This document shows, piece by piece, positions 12,456 through 20,677 of a stretch of DNA of 20,677 nucleotides. The number at the start of each line of letters is the position of its first letter. Within the stretch, counting starts at the first letter, position 1. Source of the DNA: Utricularia gibba (lineage: Eukaryota > Streptophyta > Magnoliopsida > Lamiales > Lentibulariaceae); assembly GCA_002189035.1 (NCBI GenBank), contig NEEC01000442.1, forward strand, positions 1 through 20,677. The letters run 5' to 3'. The position numbers and the translations under genes were made by a program. Below the pieces are notes generated by a model. The model had not been told where the DNA came from, made no database searches, and saw only the letters and a program-made list of their open reading frames with translations.

Positions 12456-12613
12456 TGCATCACGATTTTCGTCGAGTAGGACCCGATGTGGCAAAGGAGT
12501 CAGACCGAACCTTGGGTCAGAACGAAGTTCACAACGACATCACCCGCCCAAAAACGACAAGCTTTTCCTTGAGAAACCATGTAGGCAGCCAATTAAAACC
12601 CAACGTTAAGAAA
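12456..12613 (+). repeat. Half-unit 2 of the internal duplication (158 bases)
   Basis: This is the second half of the reference unit, homologous to half-unit 1. It begins TGCATCACGATTTTCG and includes the indel hotspot, the AAGCTT site and TTGAGAAACCAT. Its middle is 3 bases longer than that of half 1. The 10-base deletion that defines the short units falls in this less conserved middle. In type-beta units TGCATCA is altered to TGCAGCA, away from the half-1 sequence. A length of 157-158 is within the range of nucleosome-sized satellite monomers. Confidence 0.85.
12499..12526 (+). repeat. Imperfect 17-base direct repeat at the indel hotspot
   Basis: GTCAGACCGAA (12499-12509) is followed 17 bases on by GTCAGAACGAA (12516-12526), with one mismatch in 11. 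The short-unit deletion removes 12499-12508 and so the first copy. Lesser deletions in other units fall at the same place: GGAGTCAGGAACC (units 1541, 15146, 15458), GGCAAATCAGACC (8952), GGAGTCAGACGAACC (925), GAGTCAGACCTTGGG (20142). Repeat-mediated slippage is plausible, though the main deletion ends do not match a full 17-base excision. Confidence 0.7.
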
Positions 12614-12628
12614 TGCATCAAGTTTTTT

Positions 12629-12943
12629 GCCGAGCCACAAATGACTATGGGCCCGAGCTCGACTCGACCTCCTTCTCGATACCGTTGCCCCACGAGAGCG
12701 CCTCCTCAGATATAAAGCATGCGGTTGAGAAAACCATTTTGGGTGCTCATGACATCCTAACTTCAATAAGTGCAGCACGATTTTCGTCGAGTAGGACCCG
12801 ATGTGGCAAAGGAGTCAGACCGAACCTTGGGTCAGAACGAAGTTCACAACGACATCACCCGCCCAAAAACGACAAGCTTTTCCTTGAGAAACCATGTAGG
12901 CAGCCAATTAAAACCCAACGTTAAGAAATGCATCAAGTTTTTT
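12629..12943 (+). repeat. Reference unit, type beta (GAGCCAC ... GCAGCACG)
   Basis: This 315-base unit differs from its type-alpha neighbour at just two sites: C for T in GAGCCAC, and G for T in GCAGCACG. By hand scoring 26 units carry CCA, of which 20 also carry G. A third form, GAGCACAAATG, occurs in 15 units and is one base shorter. It pairs with G in 10 of them and is probably type beta minus one C. The alpha bases match the homologous positions in the other half of the unit, so beta looks derived. Confidence 0.93.
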
Positions 12944-15900
12944 GCCGAGCACAAATGACTATGGCCCGAGCTCGACTCGACCTCCTTCTCGATACCGTTG
13001 CCCCACGAGAGCGCCTCCTCAGATATAAAGCATGCGGTTGAGAAAACCATTTTGGGTGCTTATGACATCCTAACTTCAATAAGTGCAGCACGATTTTCGT
13101 CGAGTAGGACCCGATGTGGCAAAGGAGTCAGACCGAACCTTGGGTCAGAACGAAGTTCACAACGACATCACCCGCCCAAAAACGACAAGCTTTTCCTTGA
13201 GAAACCATGTAGGCAGCCAATTAAAACCCAACGTTAAGAAATGCATCAAGTTTTTTGCCGAGCTACAAATGACTATGGGCCCGAGCTCGACTCGACCTCC
13301 TTCTCGATACCGTTGCCCCACGAGAGCGCCTCCTCAGATATAAAGCATGCGGTTGAGAAAACCATTTTGGGTGCTTATGACATCCTAACTTCAATAAGTG
13401 CATCACGATTTTCGTCGAGTAGGACCCGATGTGGCAAAGGAGTCAGACCGAACCTTGGGTCAGAACGAAGTTCACAACGACATCACCCGCCCAAAAACGA
13501 CAAGCTTTTCCTTGAGAAACCATGTAGGCAGCCAATTAAAACCCAACGTTAAGAAATGCATCAAGTTTTTTGCCGAGCCACAAATGACTATGGGCCCGAG
13601 CTCGACTCGACCTCCTTCTCGATACCGTTGCCCACGAGAGCGCCTCCTCAGATATAAAGCATGCGGTTGAGAAAACCATTTTGGGTGCTCATGACATCCT
13701 AACTTCAATAAGTGCAGCACGATTTTCGTCGAGTAGGACCCGATGTGGCAAAGGAGTCAGACCGAACCTTGGGTCAGAACGAAGTTCACAACGACATCAC
13801 CCGCCCAAAAACGACAAGCTTTTCCTTGAGAAACCATGTAGGCAGCCAATTAAAACCCAACGTTAAGAAATGCATCAAGTTTTTTTGCCGAGCTACAAAT
13901 GACTATGGGCCCGAGCTCGACTCGACCTCCTTCTCGATACCGTTGCCCCACGAGAGCGCCTCCTCAGATATAAAGCATGCGGTTGAGAAAACCATTTTGG
14001 GTGCTCATGACATCCTAACTTCAATAAGTGCATCACGATTTTCGTCGAGTAGGACCCGATGTGGCAAAGGAGTCAGACCGAACCTTGGGTCAGAACGAAG
14101 TTCACAACGACATCACCCGCCCAAAAACGACAAGCTTTTCCTTGAGAAACCATGTAGGCAGCCAATTAAAACCCAACGTTAAGAAATGCATCAAGTTTTT
14201 TGCCGAGCCACAAATGACTATGGGCCCGAGCTCGACTCGACCTCCTTCTCGATACCGTTGCCCCACGAGAGCGCCTCCTCAGATATAAAGCATGCGGTTG
14301 AGAAAACCATTTTGGGTGCTCATGACATCCTAACTTCAATAAGTGCATCACGATTTTCGTCGAGTAGGACCCGATGTGGCAAAGAGTCAGACCGAACCTT
14401 GGGTCAGAACGAAGTTCACAACGACATCACCCGCCCAAAAACGACAAGCTTTTCCTTGAGAAACCATGTAGGCAGCCAATTAAAACCCAACGTTAAGAAA
14501 TGCATCAAGTTTTTTGCCGAGCTACAAATGACTATGGGCCCGAGCTCGACTCGACCTCCTTCTCGATACCGTTGCCCCACGAGAGCGCCTCCTCAGATAT
14601 AAAGCATGCGGTTGAGAAAACCATTTTGGGTGCTTATGACATCCTAACTTCAATAAGTGCATCACGATTTTCGTCGAGTAGGACCCGATGTGGCAAAGGA
14701 GTCAGACCGAACCTTGGGTCAGAACGAAGTTCACAACGACATCACCCGCCCAAAAACGACAAGCTTTTCCTTGAGAAACCATGTAGGCAGCCAATTAAAA
14801 CCCAACGTTAAGAAATGCATCAAGTTTTTTGCCGAGCTACAAATGACTATGGGCCCGAGCTCGACTCGACCTCCTTCTCGATACCGTTGCCCCACGAGAG
14901 CGCCTCCTCAGATATAAAGCATGCGGTTGAGAAAACCATTTTGGGTGCTCATGACATCCTAACTTCAATAAGTGCATCACGATTTTCGTCGAGTAGGACC
15001 CGATGTGGCAAAGGAGTCAGACCGAACCTTGGGTCAGAACGAAGTTCACAACGACATCACCCGCCCAAAAACGACAAGCTTTTCCTTGAGAAACCATGTA
15101 GGCAGCCAATTAAAACCCAACGTTAAGAAATGCATCAAGTTTTTTGCCGAGCTACAAATGACTATGGGCCCGAGCTCGACTCGACCTCCTTCTCGATACC
15201 GTTGCCCCACGAGAGCGCCTCCTCAGATATAAAGCATGCGGTTGAGAAAACCATTTTGGGTGCTCATGACATCCTAACTTCAATAAGTGCAGCACGATTT
15301 TCGTCGAGTAGGACCCGATGTGGCAAAGGAGTCAGGAACCTTGGGTCAGAACGAAGTTCACAACGACATCACCCGCCCAAAAACGACAAGCTTTTCCTTG
15401 AGAAACCATGTAGGCAGCCAATTAAAACCCAACGTTAAGAAATGCATCAAGTTTTTTGCCGAGCCACAAATGACTATGGGCCCGAGCTCGACTCGACCTC
15501 CTTCTCGATACCGTTGCCCCACGAGAGCGCCTCCTCAGATATAAAGCATGCGGTTGAGAAAACCATTTTGGGTGCTCATGACATCCTAACTTCAATAAGT
15601 GCAGCACGATTTTCGTCGAGTAGGACCCGATGTGGCAAAGGAGTCAGGAACCTTGGGTCAGAACGAAGTTCACAACGACATCACCCGCCCAAAAACGACA
15701 AGCTTTTCCTTGAGAAACCATGTAGGCAGCCAATTAAAACCCAACGTTAAGAAATGCATCAAGTTTTTTGCCGAGCACAAATGACTATGGGCCCGAGCTC
15801 GACTCGACCTCCTTCTCGATACCGTTGCCCCACGAGAGCGCCTCCTCAGATATAAAGCATGCGGTTGAGAAAACCATTTTGGGTGCTCATGACATCCTAA

Positions 15901-16713
15901 CTTCAATAAGTGCAGCACGATTTTCGTCGAGTAGGACCCGATGTGGCAAAGGAGTCAGACCGAACCTTGGGTCAGAACGAAGTTCACAACGACATCACCC
16001 GCCCAAAAACGACAAGCTTTTCCTTGAGAAACCATGTAGGCAGCCAATTAAAACCCAACGTTAAGAAATGCATCAAGTTTTTTGCCGAGCTACAAATGAC
16101 TATGGGCCCGAGCTCGACTCGACCTCCTTCTCGATACCGTTGCCCCACGAGAGCGCCTCCTCAGATATAAAGCATGCGGTTGAGAAAACCATTTTGGGTG
16201 CTCATGACATCCTAACTTCAATAAGTGCATCACGATTTTCGTCGAGTAGGACCCGATGTGGCAAAGGAGTCAGACCGAACCTTGGGTCAGAACGAAGTTC
16301 ACAACGACATCACCCGCCCAAAAACGACAAGCTTTTCCTTGAGAAACCATGTAGGCAGCCAATTAAAACCCAACGTTAAGAAATGCATCAAGTTTTTTGC
16401 CGAGCCACAAATGACTATGGGCCCGAGCTCGACTCGACCTCCTTCTCGATACCGTTGCCCCACGAGAGCGCCTCCTCAGATATAAAGCATGCGGTTGAGA
16501 AAACCATTTTGGGTGCTCATGACATCCTAACTTCAATAAGTGCAGCACGATTTTCGTCGAGTAGGACCCGATGTGGCAAAGGAGTCAGACCGAACCTTGG
16601 GTCAGAACGAAGTTCACAACGACATCACCCGCCCAAAAACGACAAGCTTTTCCTTGAGAAACCATGTAGGCAGCCAATTAAAACCCAACGTTAAGAAATG
16701 CATCAAGTTTTTT

Positions 16714-19700
16714 GCCGAGCTACAAATGACTATGGGCCCGAGCTCGACTCGACCTCCTTCTCGATACCGTTGCCCACGAGAGCGCCTCCTCAAATATAAA
16801 GCATGCGGTTGAGAAAACCATTTTGGGTGCTCATGACATCCTAACTTCAATAAGTGCAGCACGATTTTCGTCGAGTAGGACCCGATGTGGCAAAAGGAGT
16901 CAGACCGAACTTGGGTCAGAACGAAGTTCACAACGACATCACCGCCAAAAAACGACAAGCTTTTCCTTGAGAAACCATGTAGGCAGCCAATTAAAACCCA
17001 ACGTTAAGAAATGCATCAAGTTTTTTGCCGAGCTACAAATGACTATGGGCCCGAGCTCGACTCGACCTCCTTCTCGATACCGTTGCCCCACGAGAGCGCC
17101 TCCTCAGATATAAAGCATGCGGTTGAGAAAACCATTTTGGTGCTCATGACATCCTAACTTCAATAAGTGCATCACGATTTTCGTCGAGTAGGACCCGATG
17201 TGGCAAAGGAGTCAGACCGAACCTTGGGTCAGAACGAAGTTCACAACGACATCACCCGCCCAAAAAACGACAAGCTTTTCCTTGAGAAACCATGTAGGCA
17301 GCCAATTAAAACCCAACGTTAAGAATGCATCAAGTTTTTTTGCCGAGCTACAAATGACTATGGCCCGAGCTCGACTCGACCTCCTTCTCGATACCGTTGC
17401 CCACGAGAGCGCCTCCTCAGATATAAAGCATGCGGTTGAGAAAACCATTTTGGGTGCTCATGACATCCTAACTTCAATAAGTGCATCACGATTTTCGTCG
17501 AGTAGGACCCGATGTGGCAAAGGAGTCAGACCGAACTTGGGTCAGAACGAAGTTCACAACGACATCACCCGCCCAAAAACGACAAGCTTTTCCTTGAGAA
17601 ACCATGTAGGCAGCCAATTAAAACCCAACGTTAAGAAATGCATCAAGTTTTTTTGCCGAGCTACAAAATGACTATGGGCCCGAGCTCGACTCGACCTCCT
17701 TCTCGATACCGTTGCCCCACGAGAGCGCCTCCTCAGATATAAAGCATGCGGTTGAGAAAACCATTTTGGGTGCTTATGACATCCTAACTTCAATAAGTGC
17801 ATCACGATTTTCGTCGAGTAGACCCGATGTGGAAAAAGGAGTCAGACCGAACTGGTCAGAACGAAGTTCACAACGACATCACCCGCCCAAAAACGACAAG
17901 CTTTTCCTTGAGAAACCATGTAGGCAGCCAATTAAAACCCAACGTTAAGAAATGCATCAAGTTTTTTGCCGAGCTACAAATGACTATGGGCCCGAGCTCG
18001 ACTCGACTCCTTCTCGATACCGTTGCCCCACGAGAGCGCCTCCTCAGATATAAAGCATGCGGTTGAGAAAACCATTTTGGGTGCTCATGACATCCTAACT
18101 TCAATAAGTGCATCACGATTTTCGTCGAGTAGGACCCGATGTGGCAAAGGAGTCAGACCGAACCTTGGGTCAGAACGAAGTTCACAACGACATCACCCGC
18201 CCAAAAACGACAAGCTTTTCCTTGAGAAACCATGTAGGCAGCCAATTAAAACCCAACGTTAAAATGCATCAAGTTTTTTGCCGAGCACAAATGACTATGG
18301 GCCCGAGCTCGACTCGACCTCCTTCTCGATACCGTTGCCCCACGAGAGCGCCTTCAAATATAAAGCATGCGGTTGAGAAACCATTTTGGGTGCTCATGAC
18401 ATCCTAACTTCAATAAGTGCATCACGATTTTCGTCGAGTAGGACCCGATGTGGCAAAGGAGTCAGACCGAACCTTGGGTCAGAACGAAGTTCACAACGAC
18501 ATCACCCGCCCAAAAACGACAAGCTTTTCCTTGAGAAACCATGTAGGCAGCCAATTAAAACCCAACGTTAAGAAATGCATCAAGTTTTTTGCCGAGCTAC
18601 AAATGACTATGGCCCGAGCTCGACTCGACCTCCTTCTCGATACCGTTGCCCCACGAGAGCGCCTCCTCAGATATAAAGCATGCGGTTGAGAAAACCATTT
18701 TGGTGCTCATGACATCCTAACTTCAATAAGTGCATCACGATTTTCGTCGAGTAGGACCCGATGTGGCAAAGGAGTCAGACCGAACCTTGGTCAGAACGAA
18801 GTTCACAACGACATCCCGCCCAAAAACGACAAGCTTTTCCTTGAGAAACCATGTAGGCAGCCATTAAAACCAACGTTAAGAAATGCATCAAGTTTTTTGC
18901 CGAGCCAAATGACTATGGGCCCGAGCTCGACTCGACCTCCTTCTCGATACCGTTGCCCCACGAGAGCGCCTCCTCAGATATAAAGCATGCGGTTGAGAAA
19001 ACCATTTTGGGTGCTTATGACATCCTAACTTCAATAAGTGCACGCACGATTTTCGTCGAGTAGGACCGATGTGGCAAAGGAGTCAACCGAACCTTGGTCA
19101 GAACGAAGTTCACAACGACATCACCCGCCCAAAAAGACAAGCTTTTCCTTGAGAAACCATGTAGGCAGCCAATTAAAACCCAACGTTAAGAAATGCATCA
19201 AGTTTTTTGCCGAGCTACAAATGACTATGGGCCCGAGCTCGACTCGACCTCCTTCTCGATACCGTTGCCCCACGAGAGCGCCTCCTCAGATATAAAGCAT
19301 GCGGTTGAGAAAACCATTTTGGGTGCTCATGACATCCTAACTTCAATAAGTGCATCACGATTTTCGTCGAGTAGGACCCGATGTGGCAAAAGGAGTCAGA
19401 CCGAACTTGGGTCAGAACGAAGTTCACAACGACATCCCGCCCAAAAACGACAAGCTTTTCCTTGAGAAACCATGTAGGCAGCCAATTAAAACCCAACGTT
19501 AAGAAATGCATCAAGTTTTTTGCCGAGCTACAAATGACTATGGGCCCGAGCTCGACTCGACCTCCTTCTCGATACCGTTGCCCCACGAGAGCGCCTCCTC
19601 AATATAAAGCATGCGGTTGAGAAAACCATTTTGGGTGCTCATGACATCCTAACTTCAATAAGTGCATCACGATTTTCGTCGAGTAGACCCGATGTGGAAA

Positions 19701-20677
19701 AAGGAGTCAGACCGAACTTGGGTCAGAACGAAGTTCACAACGACATCACCCGCCAAAAACGACAAGCTTTTCCTTGAGAAACCATGTAGGCAGCCAATTA
19801 AAACCCAACGTTAAAAATGCATCAAGTTTTTTGCCGAGCCACAAATGACTATGGGCCGAGCTCGACTCGACCTCCTTCTCGATACCGTTGCCCCACGAGA
19901 GCGCCTGATATAAAGCATGCGGTTGAGAAAACCATTTTGGGTGCTCATGACATCCTAACTTCAATAAGTGCAGCACGATTTTCGTCGAGTAGGACCCGAT
20001 GTGGCAAAGGAGTCAGACCGAACCTTGGGTCAGAACGAAGTTCACAACGACATCACCCGCCCAAAAACGACAAGCTTTTCCTTGAGAAACCATGTAGGCA
20101 GCCAATTAAAACCCAACGTTAAGAAATGCATCAAGTTTTTTGCCGAGCTACAAATGACTATGGCCCGAGCTCGACTCGACCTCCTTCTCGATACCGTTGC
20201 CCACGAGAGCGCCTCCTCAGATATAAAGCATGCGGTTGAGAAAACCATTTTGGGTGCTCATGACATCCTAACTTCAATAAGTGCAGCACGATTTTCGTCG
20301 AGTAGGACCCGATGTGGCAAAGGAGTCAGACCTTGGGTCAGAACGAAGTTCACAACGACATCACCCGCCCAAAAACGACAAGCTTTTCCTTGAGAAACCA
20401 TGTAGGCAGCCAATTAAAACCCAACGTTAAGAAATGCATCAAGTTTTTTGCCGAGCCACAAATGACTATGGGCCCGAGCTCGACTCGACCCTTCTCGATA
20501 CCGTTGCCCCACGAGAGCGCCTCCTCAAATATAAAGCATGCGGTTGAGAAAACCATTTTGGGTGCTCATGACATCCTAACTTCAATAAGTGCAGCACGAT
20601 TTTCGTCGAGTAGGACCGATGTGGCAAAGGAGTCAGACCGAACCTTGGGTCAGAACGAAGTTCACAACGACATCACC
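16714..20677 (+). repeat. Array zone 3: indel-rich units (units 55-67)
   Basis: Units begin at 16714, 17027, 17342, 17655, 17968, 18280, 18591, 18899, 19209, 19522, 19833, 20142 and 20450, the last cut by the window end. Essentially every unit carries several one- or two-base indels, mostly losses in homopolymers: GGGCCC to GGCCC, CCCC to CCC, GAACC to GAAC, GGGTCAG to GGTCAG, TTAAGAAATG to TTAAAATG. There are also a few insertions (AAAAAACG, CTACAAAATG). The 10-base deletion is absent. Units 17027 to 19522 are almost all of the GAGCTAC/GCATCACG type. Either the units have diverged or the long-read consensus is poorer here; I favour the second because the changes are concentrated in homopolymers. 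Confidence 0.8.
20450..20677 (+). repeat. Terminal partial unit (cut by window end)
   Basis: A type-beta unit (GAGCCAC with GCAGCACG) of 228 bases stops inside CATCACC. It has CGACCCTTCTC for CGACCTCCTTCTC, CAAATATAAAG for CAGATATAAAG, and AGGACCGATG for AGGACCCGATG. The array clearly continues beyond the window, as it does before base 1, where just the T6 end of a preceding unit is present. Confidence 0.95.

Larger units (their letters stand above)
12314..12628 (+). repeat. Reference unit, type alpha (GAGCTAC ... GCATCACG)
   Basis: This 315-base unit matches the array consensus throughout and can serve as the type copy. It has CTA after GCCGAG and T in GCATCACG. By hand scoring 25 units carry CTA, of which 21 also carry T. 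Landmarks in order: the GGGCCC and CGAGCTCG palindromes, the CTCGA direct repeat, ATATAAAGCATGC, GGTTGAGAAAACC, the second-half start TGCATCA at 12456, TGGCAAAGGAG, AAGCTT, TTGAGAAACC, AACGTT, ATGCAT and T6. Its length is divisible by three, so reading frames stay in phase from copy to copy. Confidence 0.95.
11686..13571 (+). repeat. Higher-order trimer run, two periods of 943 bases
   Basis: Units at 11686, 12001 and 12314 have start forms CCA, CAC, CTA with G, G, T at the second site. Units at 12629, 12944 and 13257 repeat exactly that order. The period is 943 bases in both cases. The same order appears again at 15458, 15770 and 16084. The copies differ at GTGCT[C/T]ATG, so they are not an identical duplicated block. 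Confidence 0.6.
11686..16713 (+). repeat. Array zone 2: homogeneous full-length units (units 39-54)
   Basis: Units begin at 11686, 12001, 12314, 12629, 12944, 13257, 13572, 13887, 14202, 14516, 14831, 15146, 15458, 15770, 16084 and 16399. The mean is about 314 bases, and nine of the 16 intervals are exactly 315. No unit has the 10-base deletion. Two neighbours (15146 and 15458) share a 3-base deletion giving GGAGTCAGGAACC, which suggests a one-unit duplication or conversion. Many units match the consensus exactly apart from the three recurrent variable sites. This looks like the most recently homogenised part of the window. Confidence 0.9.
1..20677 (+). repeat. Satellite DNA array, 315-base unit, about 66.7 copies
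   Basis: A single unit repeats head to tail across the whole window. GCCGAG falls once per unit, at spacings of 299-315 bases apart from one of 273. All copies have the same orientation and no other sequence interrupts them. Copies are nearly identical by substitution: only three sites vary recurrently (GAGC[T/C]AC, GTGCT[C/T]ATG, GCA[T/G]CACG), and nearly all other differences are small indels. The consensus is about 48% G+C with 19 CpG per unit. Each full unit carries the six-base palindromes ATGCAT, GGGCCC, GAGCTC, GCATGC, AAGCTT and AACGTT, so digestion with HindIII, ApaI or SacI should give a ladder. Long homogeneous arrays of this kind are typical of eukaryotic centromeric, pericentromeric or subtelomeric heterochromatin. 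That location is inferred, and I do not recognise the family. Both array edges lie outside the window. Confidence 0.99.

Noticed and set aside
12421-12500. CENP-B box
   Set aside because: TTTTCGTCGAGTAGG and the CCCG words were compared on both strands with the pattern TTCGnnnnAnnCGGG. The required A and CGGG are not in place.
12585-12605. Degenerate telomere repeat (AAAACCCAACG)
   Set aside because: It occurs once per unit and not as a tandem short repeat, so it does not support telomeric origin.
12298-12612. 5S rDNA repeat unit
   Set aside because: The unit length is in the range of small 5S rDNA units, and GGGTGC followed by TCAT recalls the start of a plant 5S gene. The rest of a 5S gene, including the conserved internal control region, is absent.
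1-20677. CRISPR array
   Set aside because: Units are contiguous and about 315 bases long, with no distinct spacers between short repeats and no cas genes.
1-20677. LTR or other transposon, or transposon-derived coding remnant
   Set aside because: No long terminal repeats, target-site duplications, inverted ends, polypurine tract or recognisable polymerase or transposase motif is seen. The period is too short and too regular for nested elements.

Overview
The whole 20,677-base window is one satellite DNA array. A unit of about 315 bases is repeated head to tail on the same strand. I count 66 complete units plus a cut unit at each end, using the word GCCGAG (one per unit) as a register mark from base 7 to base 20,450. 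I find no gene, RNA gene, transposon, inverted junction or unique flanking DNA. The open reading frames present recur unit after unit and are by-products of the array. Such an array points to a eukaryotic nuclear genome, in centromeric, pericentromeric or other heterochromatic DNA. I do not recognise the satellite family and cannot name the organism. By hand count the consensus is about 48% G+C, with 19 CpG per unit (observed/expected about 1.05).

Layout. Bases 1-11,685 (38 units, mean 307) mix two lengths: about 315 bases, and about 305 bases with a 10-base deletion. In two runs these alternate strictly, giving a higher-order dimer near 617 bases. Bases 11,686-16,713 (16 units, mean 314) are clean full-length units, with none of the 10-base deletions and a short run of a three-unit order. 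Bases 16,714-20,677 (12 complete units and a cut one, mean 311) carry many one-base indels, mostly in homopolymers, and may reflect a less polished consensus. Around 9,440-9,570 two neighbouring units have large deletions.

Beneath the 315-base period lies an older one. The two halves of the unit are diverged copies of a sequence of about 157 bases. About 69% of 80 aligned columns match by hand, including TGCATCA and TTGAGAAA in both halves at an offset of 157-159. The array is therefore best read as a nucleosome-sized ancestral monomer that doubled, diverged and was then amplified as a 315-base dimer. Two subfamilies are defined by linked bases: GAGCTAC with GCATCACG, and GAGCCAC with GCAGCACG. 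They are arranged in local dimer and trimer orders. No proteins act here. Any function would be structural (chromatin, centromere) or through non-coding transcripts, and that is inference.
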